Of a DNA stretch of 6,284 nt, positions 1 to 5,263 are shown one piece after another. Each line of letters begins with the position of its first letter. The stretch's first letter is position 1. The position numbers were made by a program, and so were the translations under genes. This stretch comes from Holosporaceae bacterium (GTDB taxonomy: Bacteria; Pseudomonadota; Alphaproteobacteria; UBA3830), in contig JAITAC010000134.1 of NCBI GenBank assembly GCA_031284345.1, positions 1 to 6,284 on the forward strand. The letters run 5' to 3'. The notes below the pieces were generated by a model. It was given only the letters and a program-made list of their open reading frames with translations. It searched no databases and was not told the origin of the DNA.

Positions 1-758
1 GCTTTGTTTTTCTCGCTTTGCTGTTCCGCCTGCGCTCTTTCCACGTCCCGGAAGGAGTCTATGACCGACGCCGGCGGCTCAACCCTCTGCAACTCAACTC
101 GAAGAATCTCTATGCCCATTTTGTATTCGTTCATGAGCGCCTGAAGACTTTCCCGCACCTTTTGCTGTATTTCCGCTCGTCCCTCGGTTTGCACGAAAGA
201 AAATAACGCCTGTCCCACAATCTCGCGCATAACGCTCTCCGCTACGGCTCTGACCGTGACATCCGGAGATTTCGCATTAAATAGGTACTCCTCTACGCCG
301 TCTTCTTTTATCTTCCACAATACGCTAAAACTGATGTTGGCCAAGTTCGAATCTCCGGTCAACATCAAGCTCTCCTCCTGCTGAGGATTGAAAAAAGACC
401 CGACATCTATCTGATTTACGTTCGTAACCTGCCGAAGAATTACTGACTCCAGCGGATACGGTAAAATATATTGCAAGCCAGGACCAACTGTCCGCACCCA
501 GCGACCAAATCGAAGCACTACGCCCCGCTCATTGTGCTGTACCTGATAAAAACCAGACGCCAAATATAAAGCCGCTATCCCCCCAAACACAGAAATCCAA
601 AAATTACGCGGTGGAGCCTTTTTATCGCCACCACCTCCCATTTTATTCATGCGTTTTTTTAAATTATCAATCACATCAAATGGGAAAGTGCCGTTGGAAT
701 TATTTTTTTCCCACGGATCTTCATCATTCGGTGTTTCCCAGGGATTTTTAGATGACAT
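1..758 (-). CDS. hflK: HflK, SPFH-family membrane protease modulator subunit (partial, 3' end outside window)
   Basis: The frame runs from ATG at 758-756 to the window edge with no stop, giving 252 complete residues. A GAGG ribosome binding site lies five bases before the start. The protein opens with a short acidic, Asn-rich, Trp-containing segment and a GGGG stretch (41-44), then one membrane segment (about 53-70). From about residue 72 to the edge runs the SPFH/band-7 domain, with PGLQYILPYPLE (93-104), the MLTGDSN strand (132-138), and the VEPPASVIDSFRDVERAQAE helix entry (226-245). Known of the family: HflK pairs with HflC in an inner-membrane complex, with the domain on the periplasmic side, surrounding and modulating the FtsH protease. 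hflC would be expected next on the minus strand, beyond the window. The C-terminal coiled coil is not visible. Identification is secure from the domain order and motifs. Confidence 0.95.
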   Translation of the reverse strand, partial: MSSKNPWETPNDEDPWEKNNSNGTFPFDVIDNLKKRMNKMGGGGDKKAPPRNFWISVFGGIAALYLASGFYQVQHNERGVVLRFGRWVRTVGPGLQYILPYPLESVILRQVTNVNQIDVGSFFNPQQEESLMLTGDSNLANISFSVLWKIKEDGVEEYLFNAKSPDVTVRAVAESVMREIVGQALFSFVQTEGRAEIQQKVRESLQALMNEYKMGIEILRVELQRVEPPASVIDSFRDVERAQAEQQSEKNK

Positions 759-798
759 GTATACCTCTTCATCAAAACTTTTCTGCAAACTATTTCAC

Positions 799-807
799 AG
801 AATAGCA
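799..807 (-). promoter_or_regulatory. Possible extended -10 promoter for hflK
   Basis: On the minus strand the sequence TGCTATTCT (TG-n-TATTCT) would start transcription about 33 bases before the hflK ATG. No good -35 hexamer is seen 16-18 bases upstream, which is tolerable for an extended -10 promoter. The same TGCTATnCT shape occurs before dapB. The call rests on sequence likeness only. Confidence 0.25.
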
Positions 808-894
808 CAGAAAAAGCAAGCAGGGCACCATTTATTCTCAAAAAAATAACAAATACCTACAAGTCTATCCATAAGAAATCGCCGCATAATGAGT

Positions 895-925
895 ATTTTT
901 GCAAAACCAGGGCAAACGCAAAAAT
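895..925. repeat. AT-rich inverted repeat between ybjN and hflK
   Basis: ATTTTTGC at 895-902 is the exact reverse complement of GCAAAAAT at 918-925, with a 15-base loop. It lies in the spacer downstream of the ybjN stop and upstream of hflK. On the minus strand no T-run follows it, so it is not a convincing terminator for ybjN. The rest of this 197-base spacer shows no other gene or strong signal. Confidence 0.4.
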
Positions 926-955
926 TTTATGGCGCAGTGCGAACCCCAAAAAAAT

Positions 956-1441
956 CTAGGCTTCACCGGCAGATTCAATGAACAGCGCATCAACGGACAT
1001 ATTTGTCGGTAAATTATTCTCTATCAATGCTAAAAAATAATGGAAAAAACGATCGCATTCGCCGCTAATAATGCGCATCGCCGATTCCACAATAACCTCG
1101 TCCGCCAAAAGAGAAGATATGAACGGAATCGATAAACTATAGAAAATACTGTCGTATTCCTGAACAAAATCAAAATGTCCTATCCACATTTGCATGTTCA
1201 CCTGTATAATTGCGTTTATAATCGCAGTGCGCCGTTTTTTGGGAACTGTAAGGTTCAGATTGCAGGAAAAATATATAATATCACATTCACGTCCCAGCAT
1301 TACGGTCAGTTCATATACCGATTTCTTGCCGTTCAGCGTTATGGTGATCTCATCTTCCTCAAGTCTATTATAACTGAGATCCATTTTTGTAGCAACCTTT
1401 TCAGTTATGTCTATTAAATCAAGCATTAGCGTATTTACCAT
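956..1441 (-). CDS. YbjN domain-containing protein
   Basis: A 161-residue protein without signal peptide or membrane segment, so probably cytoplasmic. It matches the alphaproteobacterial form of the YbjN family in layout. There is an N-terminal helix (LMLDLIDITEK), a strand pair ending in CDIIYFSC (53-60), a helix with PKKRR (67-71), the diagnostic N..MWIGHFDF block (82-92), a helix with ECDRFFHYF (128-136), and the C-terminal ESAGEA. YbjN proteins resemble type III secretion chaperones in fold; in E. coli YbjN is linked to motility and stress, and the alphaproteobacterial members have no settled biochemical role. The ATG at 1441-1439 has no Shine-Dalgarno sequence, and a TATAAT box ends four bases before it, so the message may be leaderless. 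Met6 is an alternative start. Family assignment is good; function is open. Confidence 0.88.
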   Translation of the reverse strand: MVNTLMLDLIDITEKVATKMDLSYNRLEEDEITITLNGKKSVYELTVMLGRECDIIYFSCNLNLTVPKKRRTAIINAIIQVNMQMWIGHFDFVQEYDSIFYSLSIPFISSLLADEVIVESAMRIISGECDRFFHYFLALIENNLPTNMSVDALFIESAGEA

Positions 1442-1445
1442 CCAA

Positions 1446-1451
1446 ATTATA
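1446..1451 (-). promoter_or_regulatory. TATAAT -10 box abutting the ybjN start codon
   Basis: On the minus strand a perfect TATAAT is followed by TTGG and then the ybjN ATG. Normal -10 to start-site spacing would put the first transcribed base on or next to the start codon. No convincing -35 hexamer is visible 16-18 bases upstream. The nearby TTGTGA is only nine bases away, too close to serve. Confidence 0.4.
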
Positions 1452-1562
1452 GGAATGTTATCACAAAAAATCTTCTAACGGAATAAAAAATCGACACGAG
1501 GTATATATTATCCATCGGTATTTAATTTCGCTAAAAGCCATGAAAATTTGGTAAAACTACTA

Positions 1563-1597
1563 GTGCATTGAAAATTAGCGGAATTTATCAAATGCAC
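1563..1597. repeat. Bulged hairpin / inverted repeat in the divergent spacer
   Basis: GTGCATT (1563-1569) and AATGCAC (1591-1597) are perfect reverse complements. The inner parts also pair (GA with TC, AAATT with AATTT), leaving two single-base bulges in the 3' arm and the five-base loop AGCGG. That makes about 14 pairs. No T-run follows on either strand, so it is not a standard terminator. It could be an operator or a structured part of the RRM leader. Confidence 0.5.
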
Positions 1598-1688
1598 ACG
1601 CTCATGGGGGAAAAAAACCATCTCGAATTTGCGACGCTAATGCTCCCGATTTCACTGACGTTCCATAAAAACTATTGGAGAGAAAAAA

Positions 1689-1712
1689 ATGCCACTGCAA
1701 AATGGTAAGTGA
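1689..1712 (+). CDS. Seven-codon upstream ORF (MPLQNGK) before the RRM gene
   Basis: ATG at 1689 is preceded by TTGGAG (GGAG at 1677-1680), eight bases away, as good a ribosome binding site as any real gene in the window. The frame reads MPLQNGK and stops at TGA (1710-1712). After that stop the same frame stays open through a T10 tract into the Trp-rich ORF at 1746-1820. It could be a regulatory leader peptide for the downstream RRM gene or the stub of a decayed gene. Too short for any family assignment; translation is inferred from the ribosome binding site alone. Confidence 0.35.
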   Translation: MPLQNGK

Positions 1713-1745
1713 TATTCATTTTTTTTTTGTAAAGTCAGTTTTTTT

Positions 1746-1820
1746 GTGATAAAAGTATTTATCTGGTCCATTGCTTCTGGAGCTTGGTGGGCTTGGGTAT
1801 TATTGGCAGGCTCCTTCTAA
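1746..1820 (+). CDS. Candidate 24-residue Trp-rich membrane microprotein or leader peptide
   Basis: A GTG-started frame ends in TAA at 1818-1820, only 12 bases before the RRM start, as in an operon. The product is uniformly hydrophobic after Lys3: FIWSIAS, then GAWWAWVLLAGSF. It has four Trp in 24 residues, three of them in the WWAW cluster (14-17), enough for one membrane helix with its N-terminus in the cytoplasm. There is no clear Shine-Dalgarno sequence before the GTG, so translation would depend on coupling or read-through from the short ORF upstream. Alternatives are a Trp-sensing leader peptide, the C-terminal remnant of a lost membrane protein, or a chance open frame in GT-rich DNA. 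I do not recognise a family. Confidence 0.3.
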   Translation: MIKVFIWSIASGAWWAWVLLAGSF

Positions 1821-1832
1821 TATTGGTGAATT

Positions 1833-2195
1833 ATGGTAAAGAAGTTACACATCGGAAATTTGGCATACAGTGTGTCAGATGATATTTTAAAAGATACGTT
1901 TTCTCAATTTGGTACCGTTCAATCGGCTACGGTTGTGAAAGACAAAATTAGCGGCAGAAGTAAAGGGTTCGGATTCGTAGAAATGTCGACGGACGCTGAA
2001 GCGGCAAATGCCATAGCAAAAATGAATAAAAGCGAGCTTGACGGAAGAACAATGTTTGTTTCCGAATCTCGCTCCACGGGAGCGCCTTTTGGAGGCAATA
2101 ATCGCAGCGGCGGAAATGGAAGTCGAAGCGGCTTTGGCGGTGGTTTCAAAGGAGGAGATCGTGATCGCGATCGTAGATCATCTTCCCGTGGCTAA
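1833..2195 (+). CDS. Small RRM-domain RNA-binding protein with Gly/Arg-rich tail
   Basis: A 120-residue protein with one RNA recognition motif (about 3-80) and a disordered tail (about 81-120). RNP2 is LHIGNL (5-10) and RNP1 is KGFGFVEM (44-51), spaced as in the family and joined by the typical FSQFGTVQSATVVKDK segment. In RNP2 the usual aromatic residue is His6, and RNP1 ends in Met instead of Phe/Tyr, so RNA stacking relies mainly on Phe46 and Phe48. The tail has GFGGGF, dispersed Arg, and a DRDRDRR run. Similar small RRM proteins are known in cyanobacteria, where several are cold-induced, and in scattered proteobacteria. Start: ATG at 1833 with GGTGA at 1825-1829, three bases away. It is probably monocistronic apart from the leader ORFs, because two terminators follow. 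Its RNA targets cannot be told from sequence. Confidence 0.93.
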   Translation: MVKKLHIGNLAYSVSDDILKDTFSQFGTVQSATVVKDKISGRSKGFGFVEMSTDAEAANAIAKMNKSELDGRTMFVSESRSTGAPFGGNNRSGGNGSRSGFGGGFKGGDRDRDRRSSSRG

Positions 2196-2202
2196 AATGT
2201 GT

Positions 2203-2231
2203 TGCTAACTCACGTAGTTAGCATTATTTTT
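2203..2231 (+). terminator. Rho-independent terminator 1 of the RRM gene
   Basis: TGCTAAC (2203-2209) pairs with GTTAGCA (2217-2223) around a seven-base loop, followed by the T-rich TTATTTTT. It starts eight bases after the RRM stop codon. The stem is modest, which may be why a second terminator follows. Confidence 0.75.
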
Positions 2232-2247
2232 ATAAATATTATAGAAG

Positions 2248-2277
2248 CCTTTTCGTATTACGGAAAGGTTTTTTTTT
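2248..2277 (+). terminator. Rho-independent terminator 2 of the RRM gene
   Basis: CCTTTTCG (2248-2255) pairs with CGGAAAGG (2261-2268), eight pairs with one G-U, around a TATTA loop, followed by nine T. This is the stronger of two tandem terminators and insulates dapB from RRM transcription. Confidence 0.88.
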
Positions 2278-2302
2278 GATCTAAAAAAGATTTTGAATGT
2301 GA

Positions 2303-2425
2303 CTTTGGGGAAAGATTAATCGAAAATCAGAAATCGAGAATCAAAAAGAAGTGCCCATCAAAAAATATGGCGATCCTAAGACATTTAATTCCGAACCCGT
2401 GCCCGATAACATCCTGCTTAGATAA
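2303..2425 (+). other. Open frame without a proper start (possible decayed or tiny gene) between the RRM terminators and dapB
   Basis: A 40-codon frame opens right after an ATG-TGA pair (ATG 2297-2299, TGA 2300-2302) and ends in TAA at 2423-2425. It reads like a soluble charged peptide, with KINRKSEIENQKE, then KKYGDPKTFNSEPVPDN, then a final ILLR. The only usual start codon inside is GTG at 2351, with a weak AAGAA before it, giving 24 residues. No family recognised. A frame this long can arise by chance, and it contains a 14-base tandem repeat out of phase with codons. Confidence 0.2.
2318..2345. repeat. Imperfect 14-base tandem repeat
   Basis: Two adjacent units, AATCGAAAATCAGA (2318-2331) and AATCGAGAATCAAA (2332-2345), agree at 12 of 14 positions. 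They lie in the RRM-dapB spacer. Likely a local duplication; role unknown. Confidence 0.5.
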
Positions 2426-2452
2426 GAAACGGGTATAATTTTTTTTTCCATC

Positions 2453-2461
2453 TGCTATACT
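2453..2461 (+). promoter_or_regulatory. Extended -10 promoter candidate for dapB-nth
   Basis: TGCTATACT (TG-n-TATACT) lies 23 bases before the dapB ATG, downstream of a strong terminator, where a promoter is needed. The expected -35 position overlaps the end of a TATAAT (2434-2439) and a T9 tract (2439-2447), with no good TTGACA match. TATAAT at 2434-2439 could itself be an alternative -10 with a longer leader. Confidence 0.4.
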
Positions 2462-2484
2462 TAACTAAAATAGTGGATGTTACC

Positions 2485-3171
2485 ATGAAAAAAGTTGGGA
2501 TTGTTGGAATTACAGGGCAAATTGGTACTTTGCTGGAAAAATTGCTGCGGGATTCGGTAGATTTTAGTTTTGGCGGAGGAATATCCAGCGAAACTTCCCC
2601 GACCAACTTCCGGGACATCGTTCAAAATTGCGATATCTTGGTGGATTTTTCCCGGCCTGCAGCCACTATTCATGCGGTAGAATTGGCGTCTCGCTATGGT
2701 GTTCCGTTGGTAAGTGGCACGACGGGCATTGCTTCCTCGGATTTCGAAAAAATTTGCAATTATTCCAGATATATTCCTATTCTGCACTGTGCTAATTTCA
2801 GTGAAGGGATTCAGCTCATGGCCATTCTTCTGAGAAAGTGCTCGGCGGTGCTGTCGGATTTCGATTTCAGCGTGGTAGACCGCCATCACCGGAGAAAAAA
2901 AGATGCTCCCTCTGGAACGGCATTATTTTTGGCGGAGCAGGTGGAGCAAAAAGCGCAAATTGTGTCTCTGAGATCCGGCGACGTCCCCGGCGACCACATC
3001 TGCGACTTCTGCGGCGATGCCGAAATGCTCTCCATATCGCATCGGATACTTAATCGTGAAGTGTTCGCAAAGGGAGCGCTGAAATGCGCCTCCTGGCTGA
3101 TAAATCAGAAGCCGGGAATGTATAGCATGCTGAATTATCTGGAAGAAAAAATTGGAGATCGTTGGAGATGA
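2485..3171 (+). CDS. dapB: 4-hydroxy-tetrahydrodipicolinate reductase
   Basis: Reduces 4-hydroxy-tetrahydrodipicolinate with NAD(P)H to tetrahydrodipicolinate in the cytoplasm, on the path to meso-diaminopimelate and lysine. Motifs, numbered from ATG 2485: the Rossmann glycine loop GITGQIG (8-14), DFS (54-56), GTTG (78-81), and the catalytic and substrate block RHHRRKKDAPSGTA (133-146), with the catalytic His134 and Lys138. The C-terminal RSGDVPGDH and FAKGALKCASWL segments are also typical. At 228 residues it is shorter than most (E. coli 273), mainly by a trimmed stretch between the first helix and DFS. An in-frame GTG at 2473 would add MDVT, but ATG 2485 is preferred because GGA sits seven bases before it and the protein begins directly with the KKVGIVG strand. 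The stop codon overlaps the nth start (ATGA). Confidence 0.97.
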   Translation: MKKVGIVGITGQIGTLLEKLLRDSVDFSFGGGISSETSPTNFRDIVQNCDILVDFSRPAATIHAVELASRYGVPLVSGTTGIASSDFEKICNYSRYIPILHCANFSEGIQLMAILLRKCSAVLSDFDFSVVDRHHRRKKDAPSGTALFLAEQVEQKAQIVSLRSGDVPGDHICDFCGDAEMLSISHRILNREVFAKGALKCASWLINQKPGMYSMLNYLEEKIGDRWR

Positions 3172-3815
3172 GCAGAATCGAAAAAATCTGCCAAAGATTA
3201 TCACAATCGTTTCCCAATGCCAAAACGGAACTAAATTATATTTCCGATTATATGTTTTTGGTATCAGTGGTGTTATCGGCGCAGTCCACCGACGTTCAGG
3301 TGAACAAGGTCACGACTAAACTCTTCAAAAAATATCAGACTGTGAACGATATACTCGCGCTGGGCCTGGATAACCTGCTGGAAGAAATAAAATCCATAGG
3401 ACTCTACAGAAGAAAAGCGGAAAATATTATGGCCCTCAGTCACATATTGAAGGAAAAATACGCCGGTTCCGTTCCTAGAAATCGTGAAGATCTAGAAAAA
3501 TTACCCGGGGTCGGCCGCAAAACCGCCAACGTAATTCGGAATATCCTCTTCGATGAACCTGCCATTGCCGTTGACACGCACGTGCTCCGGCTCAGCGGTC
3601 GATTGGGACTTTCCAGCGAAAAAAATCCGCTGAAGGTCGAACAGGATCTGGAAAAAATTATTCCAGACGCCCATAAAAAAAATATCAGTAATATGCTGGT
3701 ATTACACGGCAGATACGTCTGCAAAGCCCAAAAGCCTGATTGCTCCAATTGCAATTTGCGGGATCTGTGCGAATGGAAAAGAACTCTTCCGGAAGAGACG
3801 GAACAGCAGGTCTGA
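3168..3815 (+). CDS. nth: Endonuclease III (bifunctional DNA glycosylase/AP lyase)
   Basis: Removes oxidised pyrimidines from DNA and cleaves the abasic site in base-excision repair. The 215-residue protein has the family's full layout: the LSAQSTDVQVN helix near the N-terminus, the helix-hairpin-helix LPGVGRKTA (112-120) with catalytic Lys118, VDTHVLR with catalytic Asp136, and a C-terminal [4Fe-4S] loop Cys185-X6-Cys192-X2-Cys195-X5-Cys201. All four cluster cysteines are present. It overlaps dapB by four bases (ATGA), implying translational coupling; dapB and nth are close neighbours in many alphaproteobacteria. Start choice is slightly open. GGAG touches ATG 3168 directly while an earlier GGAG (3154-3157) lies ten bases away, and an in-frame TTG at 3162 sits four bases after that GGAG and would add two residues. 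Confidence 0.97.
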   Translation: MSRIEKICQRLSQSFPNAKTELNYISDYMFLVSVVLSAQSTDVQVNKVTTKLFKKYQTVNDILALGLDNLLEEIKSIGLYRRKAENIMALSHILKEKYAGSVPRNREDLEKLPGVGRKTANVIRNILFDEPAIAVDTHVLRLSGRLGLSSEKNPLKVEQDLEKIIPDAHKKNISNMLVLHGRYVCKAQKPDCSNCNLRDLCEWKRTLPEETEQQV

Positions 3816-3894
3816 TATATCCAAGACCACCCAAACGCGGATTTCGAAAAAAAATTTATTTTGGTTAGTACATTGAAAAAATATTGTGGTGACT

Positions 3895-5259
3895 ATGACA
3901 AAAAGCGAAAAACAATTTTATTGCAGCGAATGCGGCGCGATGTTTCACAAGTGGCTCGGTCGCTGCGAAGACTGTGGCCAATGGAATACAATTGTGGAGG
4001 AAGTGCGAACTGCGAATAGCAAATCATCTCCGCTAGAAAAATCTCGGTTAGAATTTATTAAATTGTCTTCGTCTTCGGAGAATGTCGATAGAAAATTGAG
4101 CGACATTGGAGAATTCGATAGAGTTTTGGGAGGCGGCATGGTTCCGGGATCAGTGGTGCTAATTGGCGGCGATCCCGGCATAGGGAAGTCTACTCTGCTA
4201 CTACAGGTCTTGGCGGCGCTATCTCAGGATTACAATTGCGTTTACATTTCCGGAGAAGAATCCGCGGAGCAGATCTGCCTTCGGGCGTTGCGCCTGGGAG
4301 CCAGAGATTCCGAGGTGAAACTAGCCTGCGAAACCGACGTCGATCTCATAATAAAATCTCTGGATTCGGACATAGATTTTCTCGTGATTGATTCCATTCA
4401 GACGCTTCACACTTCGCTGGTGGAATCCACTCCTGGCACTGTAACTCAAGTGCGAGCCTGCGCCTACGCACTGATAAATTTCGCTAAAACAACTGGAACC
4501 ACAGTGTTCCTGGTGGGACATGTAACCAAAGATGGAGCTATTGCCGGTCCAAAAGTGCTGGAACACATGGTGGATACCGTATTATATTTCGAAGGAGAAC
4601 GTGGAAACGCCTATCGCATCCTCCGGGCAGTAAAAAATAGATACGGCCCCTGCGATGAATTGGGAATATTCGATATGCGGCAGCAAGGATTGATAAGTGT
4701 AAATAATCCGTCTATTGTATTTTTAACCCAGAGAGATAATGCCATTCCCGGAACCACCGTATTTTCCGGCATCGAAGGCACTAGACCTATTTTAGTGGAA
4801 GTTCAGGCGTTGGTGGCTAAAAGCTACTTTACCGCTCCCCGAAGAACCGTCGTTGGCTGGGATATAAATCGACTTTTTACTGTGCTGGCAGTAATTGAAT
4901 CAAAATGTAAAATCTCCTTTTCCGATCGAGACGTATATCTGAGTATTGCCGGCGGATTTAAAATCTCCGAACCCGCTGGAGATCTCGCCGTTGCACTCAG
5001 CCTTTTGTCTGCCAAAAACGGAAATGTGGTGGAAAATAGCACCTGCGCCTTCGGAGAAATCGGTCTGACAGGAGAAATAAGATCCGTTTCCAGATGTACC
5101 GAGCGTATAAAAGAAGCAGAAAAACTCGGCTTCAGAAATATTATATTGCCGGCCTCCAATAAATCATGCAAAGAATATGGAGGAAACCTGACATTAATTC
5201 CAGTCAGAAATTTATCCGACCTAATAACTATATTAACAATGAGCAAAATCGAAGAATAA
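3895..5259 (+). CDS. radA: DNA repair protein RadA
   Basis: RecA-related ATPase that drives branch migration in homologous recombination. It has 454 residues from ATG 3895, normal for the family. In order it shows an N-terminal C4 zinc finger (Cys10, 13, 24, 27), Walker A GGDPGIGKST (91-100), Walker B FLVIDS (about 162-167), the RadA signature KNRYG (247-251), and a C-terminal Lon-protease-like domain containing AGGFKISEPAGDLAVA (about 352-367) and FGEIGLTGEIR. This domain is known to be non-proteolytic in RadA. Upstream in-frame GTG codons (3886, 3889) are possible starts, but GGTGA just before ATG 3895 acts better as a ribosome binding site. A 79-base gap separates it from nth, without a clear terminator or strong promoter. 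cvpA starts four bases after its stop. Confidence 0.97.
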   Translation: MTKSEKQFYCSECGAMFHKWLGRCEDCGQWNTIVEEVRTANSKSSPLEKSRLEFIKLSSSSENVDRKLSDIGEFDRVLGGGMVPGSVVLIGGDPGIGKSTLLLQVLAALSQDYNCVYISGEESAEQICLRALRLGARDSEVKLACETDVDLIIKSLDSDIDFLVIDSIQTLHTSLVESTPGTVTQVRACAYALINFAKTTGTTVFLVGHVTKDGAIAGPKVLEHMVDTVLYFEGERGNAYRILRAVKNRYGPCDELGIFDMRQQGLISVNNPSIVFLTQRDNAIPGTTVFSGIEGTRPILVEVQALVAKSYFTAPRRTVVGWDINRLFTVLAVIESKCKISFSDRDVYLSIAGGFKISEPAGDLAVALSLLSAKNGNVVENSTCAFGEIGLTGEIRSVSRCTERIKEAEKLGFRNIILPASNKSCKEYGGNLTLIPVRNLSDLITILTMSKIEE

Positions 5260-5263
5260 TACC

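Larger units (their letters stand above)
1442..1832. other. Divergent intergenic region between ybjN and the RRM gene
   Basis: This 391-base spacer separates ybjN (minus) from the RRM gene (plus). It holds the ybjN -10 box, a bulged hairpin (1563-1597), a 7-codon ORF with a strong ribosome binding site (1689-1712), a T10 tract (1719-1728) and a Trp-rich 24-codon ORF (1746-1820). I find no convincing plus-strand -35/-10 pair, so the RRM transcription start is unknown. If it lies near the hairpin, the RRM message has a leader of over 200 bases. Confidence 0.6.

Noticed and set aside
649..849. 66-codon plus-strand frame
   Set aside because: Antisense to the start and promoter of hflK; no ribosome binding site or family likeness.
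795..887. 30-codon minus-strand frame with a CPAC motif and four Cys between ybjN and hflK
   Set aside because: No ribosome binding site, ends inside the presumed hflK promoter, and is short enough to be chance.
895..925. Terminator between ybjN and hflK
   Set aside because: The inverted repeat is AT-rich and has no T-run on the minus strand.
1175..1417. 80-codon plus-strand frame
   Set aside because: Antisense shadow within the well-supported ybjN gene.
1604..1708. 34-codon plus-strand frame in the divergent spacer
   Set aside because: No Shine-Dalgarno sequence, out of frame with the better-supported short ORF at 1689, and of chance length.
1689..1730. Remnant of a cold-shock protein start (MPLQNGK resembling a Csp N-terminus)
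   Set aside because: Only a few residues agree, and the expected KWF and later RNP-like motifs do not appear in any frame.
1689..1820. One 43-residue protein made by reading the TGA at 1710 as an amino acid
   Set aside because: TGA clearly ends dapB and nth and Trp is TGG in all genes, so UGA is a stop; no selenocysteine-type structure is evident. Natural read-through cannot be excluded but is unsupported.
2157..2181. Cluster of GATC sites at the end of the RRM gene
   Set aside because: Explained by codons for the Asp-Arg repeat of the tail; no sign of a separate function.
2461..2889. 142-codon minus-strand frame
   Set aside because: Antisense shadow of dapB, which has all its catalytic motifs on the plus strand.
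4824..5246. 140-codon minus-strand frame
   Set aside because: Antisense shadow of the radA Lon-like domain.
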